Source of the DNA: Candidatus Poseidoniales archaeon
GTDB lineage: Archaea; Thermoplasmatota; Poseidoniia; Poseidoniales; Thalassarchaeaceae
Direction: 5' to 3'
Assembly (NCBI GenBank): GCA_012959435.1
Contig: DUDF01000044.1
Coordinates: 1 to 32,027 of the forward strand
DNA: 32,027 nucleotides
A program made the translations under genes and the position numbers. The notes beneath the pieces are model-generated. The model was not told the origin of the DNA and did no database searches. It saw only the letters and a list, made by a program, of their open reading frames with translations. This document shows, in pieces, positions 1 to 8,551 of the stretch (the first letter of the stretch is position 1; each line of letters opens with the position of its first letter).

Positions 1-65
1 TTGGACAATTACTCGCCCGCATCAAATCCCAAGACCCCGAAGAGGCTACTTGGCGAGATGCTTAG
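1..65 (+). CDS. C-terminal tail of an unidentified protein (partial)
   Basis: An open frame runs from the window edge (reading from base 3) to a TAG at 63-65. It encodes a polar helical tail ending in EEATWRDA. The frame stops 2 bases before the stop codon of the converging lipoprotein gene, as expected of two neighbouring genes. Another frame is also open to base 75, so the choice rests on the protein-like composition and on the convergent stops. The family cannot be told from about 20 residues. Confidence 0.4.
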   Translation, partial: GQLLARIKSQDPEEATWRDA

Positions 66-67
66 TT

Positions 68-886
68 TCAGTTGACTGTCTGGCTGCTATCACCAGCAAC
101 AGTGTAACCTGAGTATATTACGGAGATACCAACGTCACAGCCTTGTGCACTGCAGATTTCTGCTGCGCCTTCACTTAGGAAGATGTACTCCCCAGGTTCC
201 CACGCGTTGTCGTTACTACCAGCGGCTTGGCTGATAGTGCAATCATCGCCTGCTGTTACACTGCATGTGTAGATGTTGTCACCAACACTTAACGTAATTG
301 ACACGAATGGCCATGCTAAGTCATCCGGACCAGTCATCTGCATGCGGATCAGTGTGTCTGCTCCGTCTGCAGCTGGGTCTGCGCTGTCATCTGCGTCTGC
401 TGATGTGTAGGTGTTCAATGTGCTCGAGGCCGATGAGGGTAATGTGGAAAATGTTAGAGTAATTAAAGGCGATGAACTCCAAGCACCATCATCATCTAAG
501 GCCCCGAATACGATACTAGTCATTGAACCGGTTAGTAAAGAGTTTACAACAAGAGTTTCAGGAATAAAGATGGTTGTTAAACCCTGGGAACTATAGATTG
601 AATAATCTATTCCGCCATCTAAATCAATATCCCAACCTGCATTGCTAATACTGCCATCCCAATCAGTCATAGCATGATAAACGGTGATATTCCAACCGGG
701 ATCAATGGCAGTACTTAGAGTAGGGGATGAATCCCCCATCCAAAAAGCAGTAACAATAGGAGCAAGGTTTTGTTCTACATCTGCTTCAGAATCATCAGCA
801 GAACCATCTGAAGTTAATCCAAAACAACCTGAAAGTACAATTATCAACGATAATACAGTTACATATAGTCCACGTAATGTGTTCAT
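68..886 (-). CDS. Secreted lipoprotein with PKD-like domain and cysteine-paired C-terminal domain
   Basis: The 272-residue protein opens with a lipoprotein signal peptide. It has a short basic start, a hydrophobic core and a lipobox LSGC with the lipidation cysteine at residue 21, followed by an Asp/Ser/Glu-rich linker. Residues about 40-150 read like a PKD/Ig-type beta-sandwich, with a DWDGSI...WDIDLDGG pattern typical of PKD domains. A C-terminal domain, about 175-272, has two cysteine pairs (C...C near 208-218 and C...C near 243-249) and an AWEPGEYIFL stretch. I infer it is anchored outside the membrane and possibly binds a polymer or partner protein. No enzyme motif is seen. The ATG start has no ribosome binding site but has an AT-rich TATA-like element 23-34 bases upstream, so the mRNA is probably leaderless. 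Confidence 0.8.
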   Translation of the reverse strand: MNTLRGLYVTVLSLIIVLSGCFGLTSDGSADDSEADVEQNLAPIVTAFWMGDSSPTLSTAIDPGWNITVYHAMTDWDGSISNAGWDIDLDGGIDYSIYSSQGLTTIFIPETLVVNSLLTGSMTSIVFGALDDDGAWSSSPLITLTFSTLPSSASSTLNTYTSADADDSADPAADGADTLIRMQMTGPDDLAWPFVSITLSVGDNIYTCSVTAGDDCTISQAAGSNDNAWEPGEYIFLSEGAAEICSAQGCDVGISVIYSGYTVAGDSSQTVN

Positions 887-908
887 GGTGAATGATTAAT
901 CAAGGTGG

Positions 909-920
909 TAAATTATTATT
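909..920 (-). promoter_or_regulatory. TATA-like element of the lipoprotein gene
   Basis: Read on the minus strand this is an AATAATAATT-type stretch centred about 28 bases upstream of the lipoprotein ATG (886). That is the distance expected for an archaeal TATA box driving a leaderless transcript. It sits in the 45-base gap after the stop of the large membrane gene and suggests separate transcription. Confidence 0.4.
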
Positions 921-931
921 TCGTAATTCAA

Positions 932-3900
932 TCAATCATTTAATGCTTCAAAGTCAAGAATGACTCTACCATATTGATCCCACTTTACAATCGGCTTGTA
1001 TCCTTCATATTCGGCATCCCGAAGAGAAGTACGGATTCTAAACAATACATCAGACGGCAATTCAACATCAAACCCTTCACCACTGTAAAAGCGAGTGGGA
1101 GCAACTGGCTCCGGTTCAACCTGCGGTAATACCTCATCAACTGACTCAGGCTCTGAAACGGTTTCAACAACTTCTTCCTCCGCCTCTACTTGTTGCGGCT
1201 CTTCATCAGCCACAACATCGGTTACCATCGTGTTTACTGGAACAACATTCTCAGTTACTAGAGTTGAATGTGCAGCAGTTCCTGAAACCATGACTCCTGC
1301 CCGATTCATGTACAGGAATCCCTGTCCGAATAGAGTCAAAGCCGCTAGCAAATACATCACACCTTGCAATACCCCATTCGATATATCACCTGCGACAATT
1401 AGGATGCCTACAGGAATTGCTACGAGAGTGTAAATACGCCTCCATTTTTCATCCTGCTCAAAGCCAATCATCATTTGAATTCCACCAAATACCGCTAATA
1501 CAGAACCAAATAACCACGCTCCAGTGTTGTTAGAGAGGAAAAGAGCGCCTAGTGGAACGTAAAGAGCGCCAGCTATTCCAGCAAATTTTGTTAGGTCAAG
1601 AATATCCTCGTCACTTTTCTCTGTCCACTCAAAGTCCCACATTCTCCATGAAGCCCAAGTGAGAACAAGACCGGAAAGAAGCAACCACGCACCACTTGCT
1701 TCCCAAGGATCGAGTTCACCCCATACATTCTCAACAGTGTTTCCAATTGCAAATGCTTGAAGGAAAATAGCTGCCAGCATCCATTTTGCATGCCTTTGAT
1801 GCCACATTCTCCAAGATAACAAAAATGCTGTCACCAAAAATGCGATTCCACCCCATGCAGTCATGCCAAAGAGGCTGAAAATAACTGCCCAACCAAGTTG
1901 TACATTTGCTAAAACATCCCTTGTTCCTTGGTATTTTGCCTCGGCATCAAAGCCAACCATATCCTTTGGGGGTGCCACATATTTCCCAGGAAGCGCTTTT
2001 GGAGCCCGGGATTGCATAATTCCTTTCCAGAATAAAATCGCCACTATCCAAGTAACTAAGGAAGCGATTGTGAAAGCCTTGACAAATACATCTTCCACAA
2101 ACCAATCATTTTCAACCGCTGTGAACATCAGGGAGAAACCGAATGCTGGTGACCAAACCCAAAATGCTGCTAACTGGCCTGTTGCCCATGCCCCAATTCC
2201 TGCAACCACCACTACTGCTAGAACTAGTAGATACGGGTCGGAAACAAGTAGATGCAAACCTACTAGAATTGAAAGCGTTGGAATTAATGTAGGATATTTT
2301 GCAAACTCTTCGCGCTTGCCAGCATCATCACCCTTTGCTAACCTAAGGTCCCTAGCAAACCCAATCAATGGTATGGCACCAATAATTACCCATCCTATTC
2401 CCGCCCATGCGGGGTAATTAATTCCAAATATGAACGATGACTTCATCGCTAAAAGTGATGCACTGAACGGTACACTGTCAATTATTGCAACTGGTAATTG
2501 AATCAACATTAATATCCCAGCAGCCCAAGCAATTGGCAACAAATTGATGGCAATTGTTCGACGATGTAGTAGTGCACGAGTCATGACCAAAAACATCATG
2601 CTGAGTAGTAAAATACCTCCTGAAACATCGAGTAATGCAACCATCATTACACCGATGAGAAGCCAATCTGCAGCTCTTCCTTCTTCCTTAACTACACCTT
2701 GTTTTATCAACATAAATTGGCCTAGTAATGGACCTGCTAACATTATCAAATCAAACATTATTTGTGCAGGAACAATTTCACTTCCACCAGCATCTATCAA
2801 CGACTCATGGATACGGAATGACCAGGGAAGACCAACGAAGAAAAGTAACCACACCCCACCTGCTTTAGTACGATTGTCCTGAGGTAACTCAAACAATACT
2901 TCCCGCATTAGCACTATAATTGGCAACAACAACAGCATTACTGTCCAAGTCGCAGTTGACTCTGCGGCTGCTAACGAGAATATTAACAATGGAAGAATCA
3001 TACTTCCGCGCATTGCTGGACCCCATTCTCCAATCCGCTGGTTAATTGATGCACTAGGTTGGGAGGACCATTGCCCTGTTTGAGGGTCCCAAACTGAGAC
3101 TGTACTACCTGCATCTATCAGCAAGCCACTAAGTTTGCCAACATCTAACTCAACCGCTCGCAATGAGCGGCCTATTGCGTACAAAGCGACGGCAAAAATT
3201 AGTGCTTCGAGACCTAATCCTGAAATTCCAATCTTTGCGCCTAGTCCGCTTTCAAATCTGCCCATCCATTCTAAAATGAATATTGAAACGCCTGTCACTA
3301 GCACCAGTACTGAAATCTCTTTTCTTGTTTCACTATCTTCTAGATCTACCGATTCAACGTTACTCGCCTCTCGCAAGACGAGTAGTAGAAGATATACAAC
3401 AAACATTAGCGGTAAATATGGTCCAACCCCGAACAGCATTTCGTGAGATAATAGGGTTAACACCACCATCAAATGATGCGGCGCTTTGGATAATTTCCCC
3501 TCCCTACTTGCTATTTCACCAATGAAAAGTAAAGCAGCGGGTGGCACTATTAGGAAAGCAGGGTCAAGTTCTAAGTTTGAAAATGTAGTACCACTTGATG
3601 ATAGCCAATCAACCAAGAACCATGATGTTGCTAACATTGAAAAAGTCCAATCAGAAACCCAGCGTCTTGTTTGTGGCTTGATTACCATGTAAACAAACAT
3701 GATAATTGCAGTAGCCCATGCAAAAGCAGAACCTGGTGCCGGCAAAAATGCCAAACCTACGGCTAAGCCGATTGGCATCCATGGAACTCGTCGCATGTGT
3801 ACTGCTGCAAAGTAACCGATTAGCAGTGATAACCAAAGGAATAATGGCAAACTTGCTAATACATTGTCAATTGGCTGAACTAGTACTAAATTCAAATCGC

Positions 3901-4891
3901 CAACAACAGCCCAAAACTCTGCGAACAAGACAATCAGAACCAACAAGATTGAACCGCGTTGAATCATTGCCTGCGACAAGCCCTTTGCTGAGGCAAACAT
4001 CCCTTGCATAAGCACGACAATTGCTAGCAATGTGAGGCCGGCACCGCCACCAACTTTCAGCTCGTAAATTATTGGAATAACAGATGAAAGGAATGCTGAA
4101 GAAAGGAAAAGAGGGGCTCTATTTGAAACTGAACCAAGCCACATACCCATACCAGTCAATGCCAACATACTCAGAATCAAAGGTAGTGAAATTACTCCAC
4201 CAGCCCAATTAACCCATATTTCAGCGCCGATGAATAAAACAACGAGCGGAGCAAGAGTGGTCACCAAACGAGGTAGTATTGTTGCTCTGACCCGTTCATT
4301 CTGACGCCACTGAGCGTATCCAATCATAACAAAAATTGAGGCTTGGACGAGTGCACCCCACTCGCCTGGCATCCAACCAACGGTACCTGAAACTCCATTA
4401 CATAACACACCTGAATCGGGGAAATATCCACAATAGAAATACAACCCCCAGCGAGATAACCAAAACCCACCAAGCACAGCGAATAAATGACCAAATGAGA
4501 GCACATAATCATGGACAATTGAAATCGTTTGATGCCTGCGATACTGTACCTCAACAAAACCATAGGAAAAGAATACCATCAAACCAGCCCCAAGAGCAAG
4601 ATACAGGAATTCCATGTCGCTATCGAGTTCACTTGTCATGAAACGCCCGATAGCGAAAGCAAGCGCAATCATTCCGCCAATAATTGAGAAAAGCATTCCC
4701 ATTTTTGCACTGTCAACATCAACAATTTTAGAAATTGGAGATTCAACAGAAACTCCGGGGAAATATGTTGATTGTTCACTTGCAGTTGATTCAGTTGTTG
4801 CTTGTTTCCTGACTTTAGAAAAATCTCGAAACCTAGTCCTACCCTCTTCAGTACCCTGTGCCATGAAGGAGCATTGTACATACTTGCACAT
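932..4891 (-). CDS. Giant polytopic membrane protein (1319 aa), unknown function
   Basis: A soluble N-terminal 55-60 residues is followed by an almost unbroken series of hydrophobic helices to about residue 1200; I estimate more than 30 membrane segments. An acidic Pro/Glu/Val-rich linker (about 1210-1265) then leads to a short soluble C-terminal domain of about 55 residues with pattern FDVELPSDVL...KWDQYGRVILDFE. No transporter signature, catalytic motif or glycosyltransferase domain was recognised. The general build (large, many helices, little loop) recalls bacterial DUF2339-type proteins, but I cannot show homology. The ATG at 4891 is preceded by GGTGA (4898-4902) at 6-base spacing; a second ATG lies at 4864. 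It is divergent from an HTH_10 regulator that may control it. It is the largest gene here and its function is open. Confidence 0.85.
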   Translation of the reverse strand: MCKYVQCSFMAQGTEEGRTRFRDFSKVRKQATTESTASEQSTYFPGVSVESPISKIVDVDSAKMGMLFSIIGGMIALAFAIGRFMTSELDSDMEFLYLALGAGLMVFFSYGFVEVQYRRHQTISIVHDYVLSFGHLFAVLGGFWLSRWGLYFYCGYFPDSGVLCNGVSGTVGWMPGEWGALVQASIFVMIGYAQWRQNERVRATILPRLVTTLAPLVVLFIGAEIWVNWAGGVISLPLILSMLALTGMGMWLGSVSNRAPLFLSSAFLSSVIPIIYELKVGGGAGLTLLAIVVLMQGMFASAKGLSQAMIQRGSILLVLIVLFAEFWAVVGDLNLVLVQPIDNVLASLPLFLWLSLLIGYFAAVHMRRVPWMPIGLAVGLAFLPAPGSAFAWATAIIMFVYMVIKPQTRRWVSDWTFSMLATSWFLVDWLSSSGTTFSNLELDPAFLIVPPAALLFIGEIASREGKLSKAPHHLMVVLTLLSHEMLFGVGPYLPLMFVVYLLLLVLREASNVESVDLEDSETRKEISVLVLVTGVSIFILEWMGRFESGLGAKIGISGLGLEALIFAVALYAIGRSLRAVELDVGKLSGLLIDAGSTVSVWDPQTGQWSSQPSASINQRIGEWGPAMRGSMILPLLIFSLAAAESTATWTVMLLLLPIIVLMREVLFELPQDNRTKAGGVWLLFFVGLPWSFRIHESLIDAGGSEIVPAQIMFDLIMLAGPLLGQFMLIKQGVVKEEGRAADWLLIGVMMVALLDVSGGILLLSMMFLVMTRALLHRRTIAINLLPIAWAAGILMLIQLPVAIIDSVPFSASLLAMKSSFIFGINYPAWAGIGWVIIGAIPLIGFARDLRLAKGDDAGKREEFAKYPTLIPTLSILVGLHLLVSDPYLLVLAVVVVAGIGAWATGQLAAFWVWSPAFGFSLMFTAVENDWFVEDVFVKAFTIASLVTWIVAILFWKGIMQSRAPKALPGKYVAPPKDMVGFDAEAKYQGTRDVLANVQLGWAVIFSLFGMTAWGGIAFLVTAFLLSWRMWHQRHAKWMLAAIFLQAFAIGNTVENVWGELDPWEASGAWLLLSGLVLTWASWRMWDFEWTEKSDEDILDLTKFAGIAGALYVPLGALFLSNNTGAWLFGSVLAVFGGIQMMIGFEQDEKWRRIYTLVAIPVGILIVAGDISNGVLQGVMYLLAALTLFGQGFLYMNRAGVMVSGTAAHSTLVTENVVPVNTMVTDVVADEEPQQVEAEEEVVETVSEPESVDEVLPQVEPEPVAPTRFYSGEGFDVELPSDVLFRIRTSLRDAEYEGYKPIVKWDQYGRVILDFEALND

Positions 4892-4920
4892 TAACTCTCA
4901 CCCGACCACTAATGGTTTTC

Positions 4921-4932
4921 CTAGAATAAAAG
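4921..4932. promoter_or_regulatory. Shared AT element between divergent membrane-protein and HTH_10 genes
   Basis: CTAGAATAAAA on the plus strand reads TTTTATTCTAG on the minus strand. It lies about 28 bases upstream of a GTG start at 4956 of the regulator. It also lies about 36 bases upstream of the ATG at 4891, which has its own ribosome binding site. It is the only TATA-like stretch in the short divergent gap and could serve both directions. Inferred from position and composition only. Confidence 0.35.
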
Positions 4933-4955
4933 TGAAAGACTACACCACCCACGCA

Positions 4956-5600
4956 GTGAGCGTGCAGGAAGTAAGAATTCGCTGGTCTGCCGAGACTGTA
5001 GCAAAATCAGAGTTCGCGGAACTACTGAAAATATGCTCAACTTTTGAAGTAGTGGCACATTTAGACGTCCAACCTGAAGGTGTGCGGCAACTAACTCGCT
5101 GTGAAATGAGAAATGGTGCTGACTTTAAATCAATTAATGATGTGTCTTTCCTCACCTTTGAGGGAATTATCCCTAAGCGAGGTGATGGGCCTGAAGCGAT
5201 AGTCGTGATGAATCGCCATCCACTAGTAATCTCAGCCATCAGTTTTGACGACATTGCAGTCTATCCACCTTATTCTATATCTGATGAAGGAGTTGAAATC
5301 ACTCTACGCGGCGTACCATCAGGAATTAGTCAATTCTTAGCCCAAGTAGACATTTTCTTGCCCCCTGACAAAGTGTCAGTTACAACTCACGAAGAACCCA
5401 AAAACGATGCTTTAGAATTGTTAGGTCAACGCCAATTAGAGGTGGTTCGTCAAGCGGTATTACTCGGTTATTACGATGAGCCGAAGAAAATATCCATGCG
5501 TGAACTCGCCACCCGCATTGGAATAGCGAGAAGCACTCTAGGTGAGCACCTTCACGGGGCTGAATCAACACTCATCAAATGGATTAGCGATGAGAACTGA
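4956..5600 (+). CDS. HTH_10 (bacterio-opsin-activator type) transcription regulator
   Basis: This is a protein of about 214 residues. Its C-terminal helix-turn-helix, pattern ISMRELATRIGIARSTLGEHL, matches the HTH_10 domain of archaeal Bat-like regulators. The N-terminal part is a small alpha/beta domain of unknown ligand. The frame is open much further upstream, but that part is antisense to the divergent membrane gene. Homologs, including the paralog at 27042-27719 (MREITLFW), begin just before an E-V/I-x-I/L-x-W motif. That places the start at GTG 4956 or GTG 4962; GTG 4932 and ATG 4863 are less likely. No ribosome binding site is seen, which fits a leaderless mRNA from the AT element at 4921-4932. 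The likely target is the divergent membrane gene, by position only. Confidence 0.8.
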   Translation: MSVQEVRIRWSAETVAKSEFAELLKICSTFEVVAHLDVQPEGVRQLTRCEMRNGADFKSINDVSFLTFEGIIPKRGDGPEAIVVMNRHPLVISAISFDDIAVYPPYSISDEGVEITLRGVPSGISQFLAQVDIFLPPDKVSVTTHEEPKNDALELLGQRQLEVVRQAVLLGYYDEPKKISMRELATRIGIARSTLGEHLHGAESTLIKWISDEN

Positions 5601-5611
5601 AACGCCTCTCG

Positions 5612-5658
5612 GATGATGACTAGAAAGCCCCGGCGATTTAATTGAGTTAATCGTCATC
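5612..5658. terminator. Possible bidirectional terminator, nested hairpin between convergent genes
   Basis: The 76-base gap between the stops of the regulator (+) and the CD36-like gene (-) contains an outer stem GATGA (5615-5619) / TCATC (5654-5658). Inside it is an inner stem CGATT(T)AA (5634-5641) / TTAATCG (5647-5653) with a 5-base loop. T-rich sequence follows. The inner stem is AT-rich and has one bulge, so this is a modest call. Confidence 0.35.
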
Positions 5659-5676
5659 AATCTCGTTTACTTATTC

Positions 5677-8424
5677 CTATTCAAATTCCTCTTCTTTAAC
5701 TCCGAGAGCGAGGCTCTCAGTTGCACCAGTTCGAATGATTCCAATAATTCCCATTATTACAAAACTAATAGCAGCGAGGTAAATTACAGCAGTCACTTGG
5801 TCAATGAAGAAAGAACCACCATCAGTATCAAAGTTAGTCCAGTAGGTAAATTGTTTTTGATTATCCACGATTCCAGACTGCATCAACTCTACAGTTTCAG
5901 CATCAGCACCGCCACCTGATTCAATCTTGAAAATGACTTGCATATTATTCATGTCAGGGGAACTAGAAGCTTGCTCATCCATTGTTCTCATATCAATATA
6001 GAAATAACTTTCAGAAGCACCAGCAACGATAATTCTCGCAGTTGGTTGAACCTTCAATTCAACATCACCTGCAAAATATATTGGGACTGCACCAGGGAAA
6101 ATATCCAGTGCAGAATGTGAATTAATCAACTTGCCTTGAATCAATCTCTCATTTCCATCAATGTGGCAAGTCCAAGTCTCAGTCAAAAGACCAAGATGAT
6201 CACTATCTGCCTGCTGCATCGGCGAGCAAATCGCATAATCACCAAGATTCAACAAGTCACCTTCACCAGTGATGAACCCACCCGAAGTGCCAGCCAATGA
6301 TTCGTTCGTAATCATCCCATATGTATCCGCTTCCATCTCGGGTGTACGCCAACCGAGGTATTCCGAACCGTCCTGTTCGAGAGTTTCTCCAGTATCACAA
6401 TCGGGGTTTTCTCCGGTGCATACCTTGTACAGAGTGCCATCACCAGTTGAGACGCCATTTGGAGCATCTGCAGATATTGACCCGAAGAAGGTCTTGTTTG
6501 TCTCAAGAGATTGCCAGCCATAGGTCAAATCATTGGAATTACCTTCAAGCAAAGCCATCAAAGGGTCGCGCCAACCGAATAACCATTGGTCAACAGTGTG
6601 GGACACCCACTTGGTTGCACCGGGGTATCCTGTAGTTTCTTCACCAAACATACTACCAAGTAGATTTGGGATTTGAGTATTGAACATTAATTTATGTACG
6701 AAGTAACGAAGTGCTGCTGCACTATTCTCGTCTATATCGTATAATTGTGAAACTAACGAAGTATTCCACTCAAGTTCAACCCCGCCCGTTTCTGGAATCA
6801 TAGTAGTAGGATTAACTGGCAATGTATGTCCAGTCGTTTCACCATAGAGGAATCCTACTACAGCATCAGTTGTGATACCCATTGGGCCATATAGAATGTT
6901 ATCAACTTGTGAATAATTGAGAATAACATCATCACCTGAAACGCCGTATGTGTTCCCAATAAACGAACCCCACATTCCAGCAACATTGAGGCTAGCACTA
7001 GCAAAATATCCAGTTAAAGGGTCAGGCCCAGCAAACTGGGTATAGAGATATTCAGTGGAGTTCAATGTTCCTGAACCACCATTAAGAATCATCGGGTGGT
7101 TAGTAACCCCAAGCAACCAGTTGCCAGCATATTCTCCAATATAAGCCACATCAGAAATCCCAATATTATAGTCTAACATAATTGCAAATGGATTCTCAAC
7201 GGCTGTGGATAATATGAGGCCAATACCCCACATAAGGCCACCAGAATCTGAAACTAGAATACCGCGTGGTGTACCTCCATCCATCCCCCAAAGTAGGTCA
7301 TTTAGTGAATCATGGTTTGAAATCCTTGAACCAGATACTTCGTAGAATCGGTCTTCAACCTCGTCCATATCATCTGCCCAATTTGCATCCCCTCCACCTT
7401 TACTAGCAAAGACGCTCCCTACAAGAGCATACATTGCTTGATCACGCGCAAAGATTTCTGTAAAGTCAGGAATTGTCTCATTTTGCATAGCCAAATAACC
7501 AAACAAGGTTGCTCTAACCATAGATGGATTTTCTTCAGGACTAGACATCAAATCTGAAATTGAACTGCCTGGGTTACCAATCCCCATGAATACTGCTGGC
7601 CCCCACTTGCTGTCAAGCGAGATGCTTACTGATGAATCACCGGGATCAACTGCTTGTCGGAAGGCAAACTCAAGTCCATCAGAAAAATCTGGCTCATCCC
7701 AAGTATTGATAGTTAGTTCACTGCCATTAATTAGTGTCATGTTGTATGCTGCTGAGGCTTCTGAAGTAGCATTCCAAGTTGTATAAGCCTGCATTGCCAT
7801 ATTCTCACTAGCAACTTGTTCGTTAGAAAGAGTAGTAGCCAAATCAACTAATGTTGAATCTAATTCATTTGCTGTCCTCTGGCTTGGAACTCCCACCTCC
7901 ATATCGTTTTCAATCATTCCAGCAGCAAATCCTGCTTGGGTCATGCTAGCAACAATACCAATGAAAGTTGAAGTTGCACCAACTCTTTGAGGCTCAAATA
8001 AAATATTGAGGTTTGTAATTTCTGTATCTGACGAAGTACCTCCAGCCCAAGTGAATTTATTGACTTGAGTGTAGGATATTGTCCCTTCTTCAGCATCGTG
8101 TTCAACCAAGGTTCTCTCTGCTGTTATCTCGTAAACCACCGGCCCAACTTGCTCAAACTGAGGCTCAGTGGTTGGATTTGCTCGAACATCAGCGGAATTC
8201 GTTATATTCCACGCGTAATATGAGCGCTCACTGGTAGAGGTCGCCCAATCATCATTCACTTCTGAGCAGTCATCGTTTGCACAAATTTCATCCTTTGTGT
8301 AAGTCTGAAAAGCCGATTGTACTGCACCATCTACTGCACCAGTTGCAACGGTTCCAACTACAGCCATATTGAAGCCTGCGAGCATCACCCCAACCACAAT
8401 AAATACCATATTCTTGTTCGCCAT
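5677..8424 (-). CDS. CD36/LIMP-2-like (scavenger receptor class B family) surface protein
   Basis: The 915-residue protein has one hydrophobic helix at residues about 5-28 and one at about 873-897. The extracellular mass between them is the hairpin topology of CD36/SCARB proteins. Family-like motifs occur in CD36 order: WNITN (72-76, like FxVTNPEEV), VGPVVYE (93-99, like GPYVYRE), SYTQ (117-120), TNLNI, WLFGWRDPL (614-622, like ELLWGYRDP), GTLYKVCTG (663-671, like DGVYKVFTG) and YIDM (809-812, like YLDIEP). CD36 family members bind and pass on fatty acids, sterols and lipoproteins at membranes. They have about 470-530 residues, so this one carries roughly 350 extra residues, mainly between about 150 and 600. 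ATG 8424 is preceded by AGGTG (8431-8435). Homology rests on motif order and topology; ligand and role are inferred. Confidence 0.7.
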   Translation of the reverse strand: MANKNMVFIVVGVMLAGFNMAVVGTVATGAVDGAVQSAFQTYTKDEICANDDCSEVNDDWATSTSERSYYAWNITNSADVRANPTTEPQFEQVGPVVYEITAERTLVEHDAEEGTISYTQVNKFTWAGGTSSDTEITNLNILFEPQRVGATSTFIGIVASMTQAGFAAGMIENDMEVGVPSQRTANELDSTLVDLATTLSNEQVASENMAMQAYTTWNATSEASAAYNMTLINGSELTINTWDEPDFSDGLEFAFRQAVDPGDSSVSISLDSKWGPAVFMGIGNPGSSISDLMSSPEENPSMVRATLFGYLAMQNETIPDFTEIFARDQAMYALVGSVFASKGGGDANWADDMDEVEDRFYEVSGSRISNHDSLNDLLWGMDGGTPRGILVSDSGGLMWGIGLILSTAVENPFAIMLDYNIGISDVAYIGEYAGNWLLGVTNHPMILNGGSGTLNSTEYLYTQFAGPDPLTGYFASASLNVAGMWGSFIGNTYGVSGDDVILNYSQVDNILYGPMGITTDAVVGFLYGETTGHTLPVNPTTMIPETGGVELEWNTSLVSQLYDIDENSAAALRYFVHKLMFNTQIPNLLGSMFGEETTGYPGATKWVSHTVDQWLFGWRDPLMALLEGNSNDLTYGWQSLETNKTFFGSISADAPNGVSTGDGTLYKVCTGENPDCDTGETLEQDGSEYLGWRTPEMEADTYGMITNESLAGTSGGFITGEGDLLNLGDYAICSPMQQADSDHLGLLTETWTCHIDGNERLIQGKLINSHSALDIFPGAVPIYFAGDVELKVQPTARIIVAGASESYFYIDMRTMDEQASSSPDMNNMQVIFKIESGGGADAETVELMQSGIVDNQKQFTYWTNFDTDGGSFFIDQVTAVIYLAAISFVIMGIIGIIRTGATESLALGVKEEEFE

Positions 8425-8480
8425 GTATAACACCTAAACTGCTCGAGAACTGCTATTTGGGATGAACCTTACCTTTGAAC

Positions 8481-8490
8481 AATTTAGTAA
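8481..8490. promoter_or_regulatory. Candidate divergent promoter element (CD36-like / acyltransferase)
   Basis: AATTTAGTAA (TTACTAAATT on the other strand) is the clearest TATA-like stretch in the 127-base divergent gap. It would give leaders of roughly 35-45 bases in both directions. That is compatible with both genes having ribosome binding sites. Position-based inference only. Confidence 0.25.
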
Positions 8491-8538
8491 GTGCAGGGGA
8501 ATCACATATTGCCTAAAGCCCTGCGTTGTCTTTTACAC

Positions 8539-8544
8539 AGGAGG
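8539..8544 (+). promoter_or_regulatory. Ribosome binding site fixing the acyltransferase start
   Basis: A perfect AGGAGG lies 7 bases before GTG 8552. It argues that the 30 codons upstream in the same frame, from ATG 8462, are not translated. Confidence 0.7.
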
Positions 8545-8551
8545 AGATGGC

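Noticed and set aside
1863-2417. 184-codon open frame on the plus strand
   Set aside because: It lies fully antisense to the large membrane-protein gene and its translation is Pro/Thr/Ala-rich without family features, as expected from the reverse of hydrophobic codons.
4614-4955. N-terminal extension of the first HTH_10 regulator
   Set aside because: Most of it is antisense to the divergent membrane gene and the paralog begins at the E-V-R-I motif, so the open frame here is accidental.
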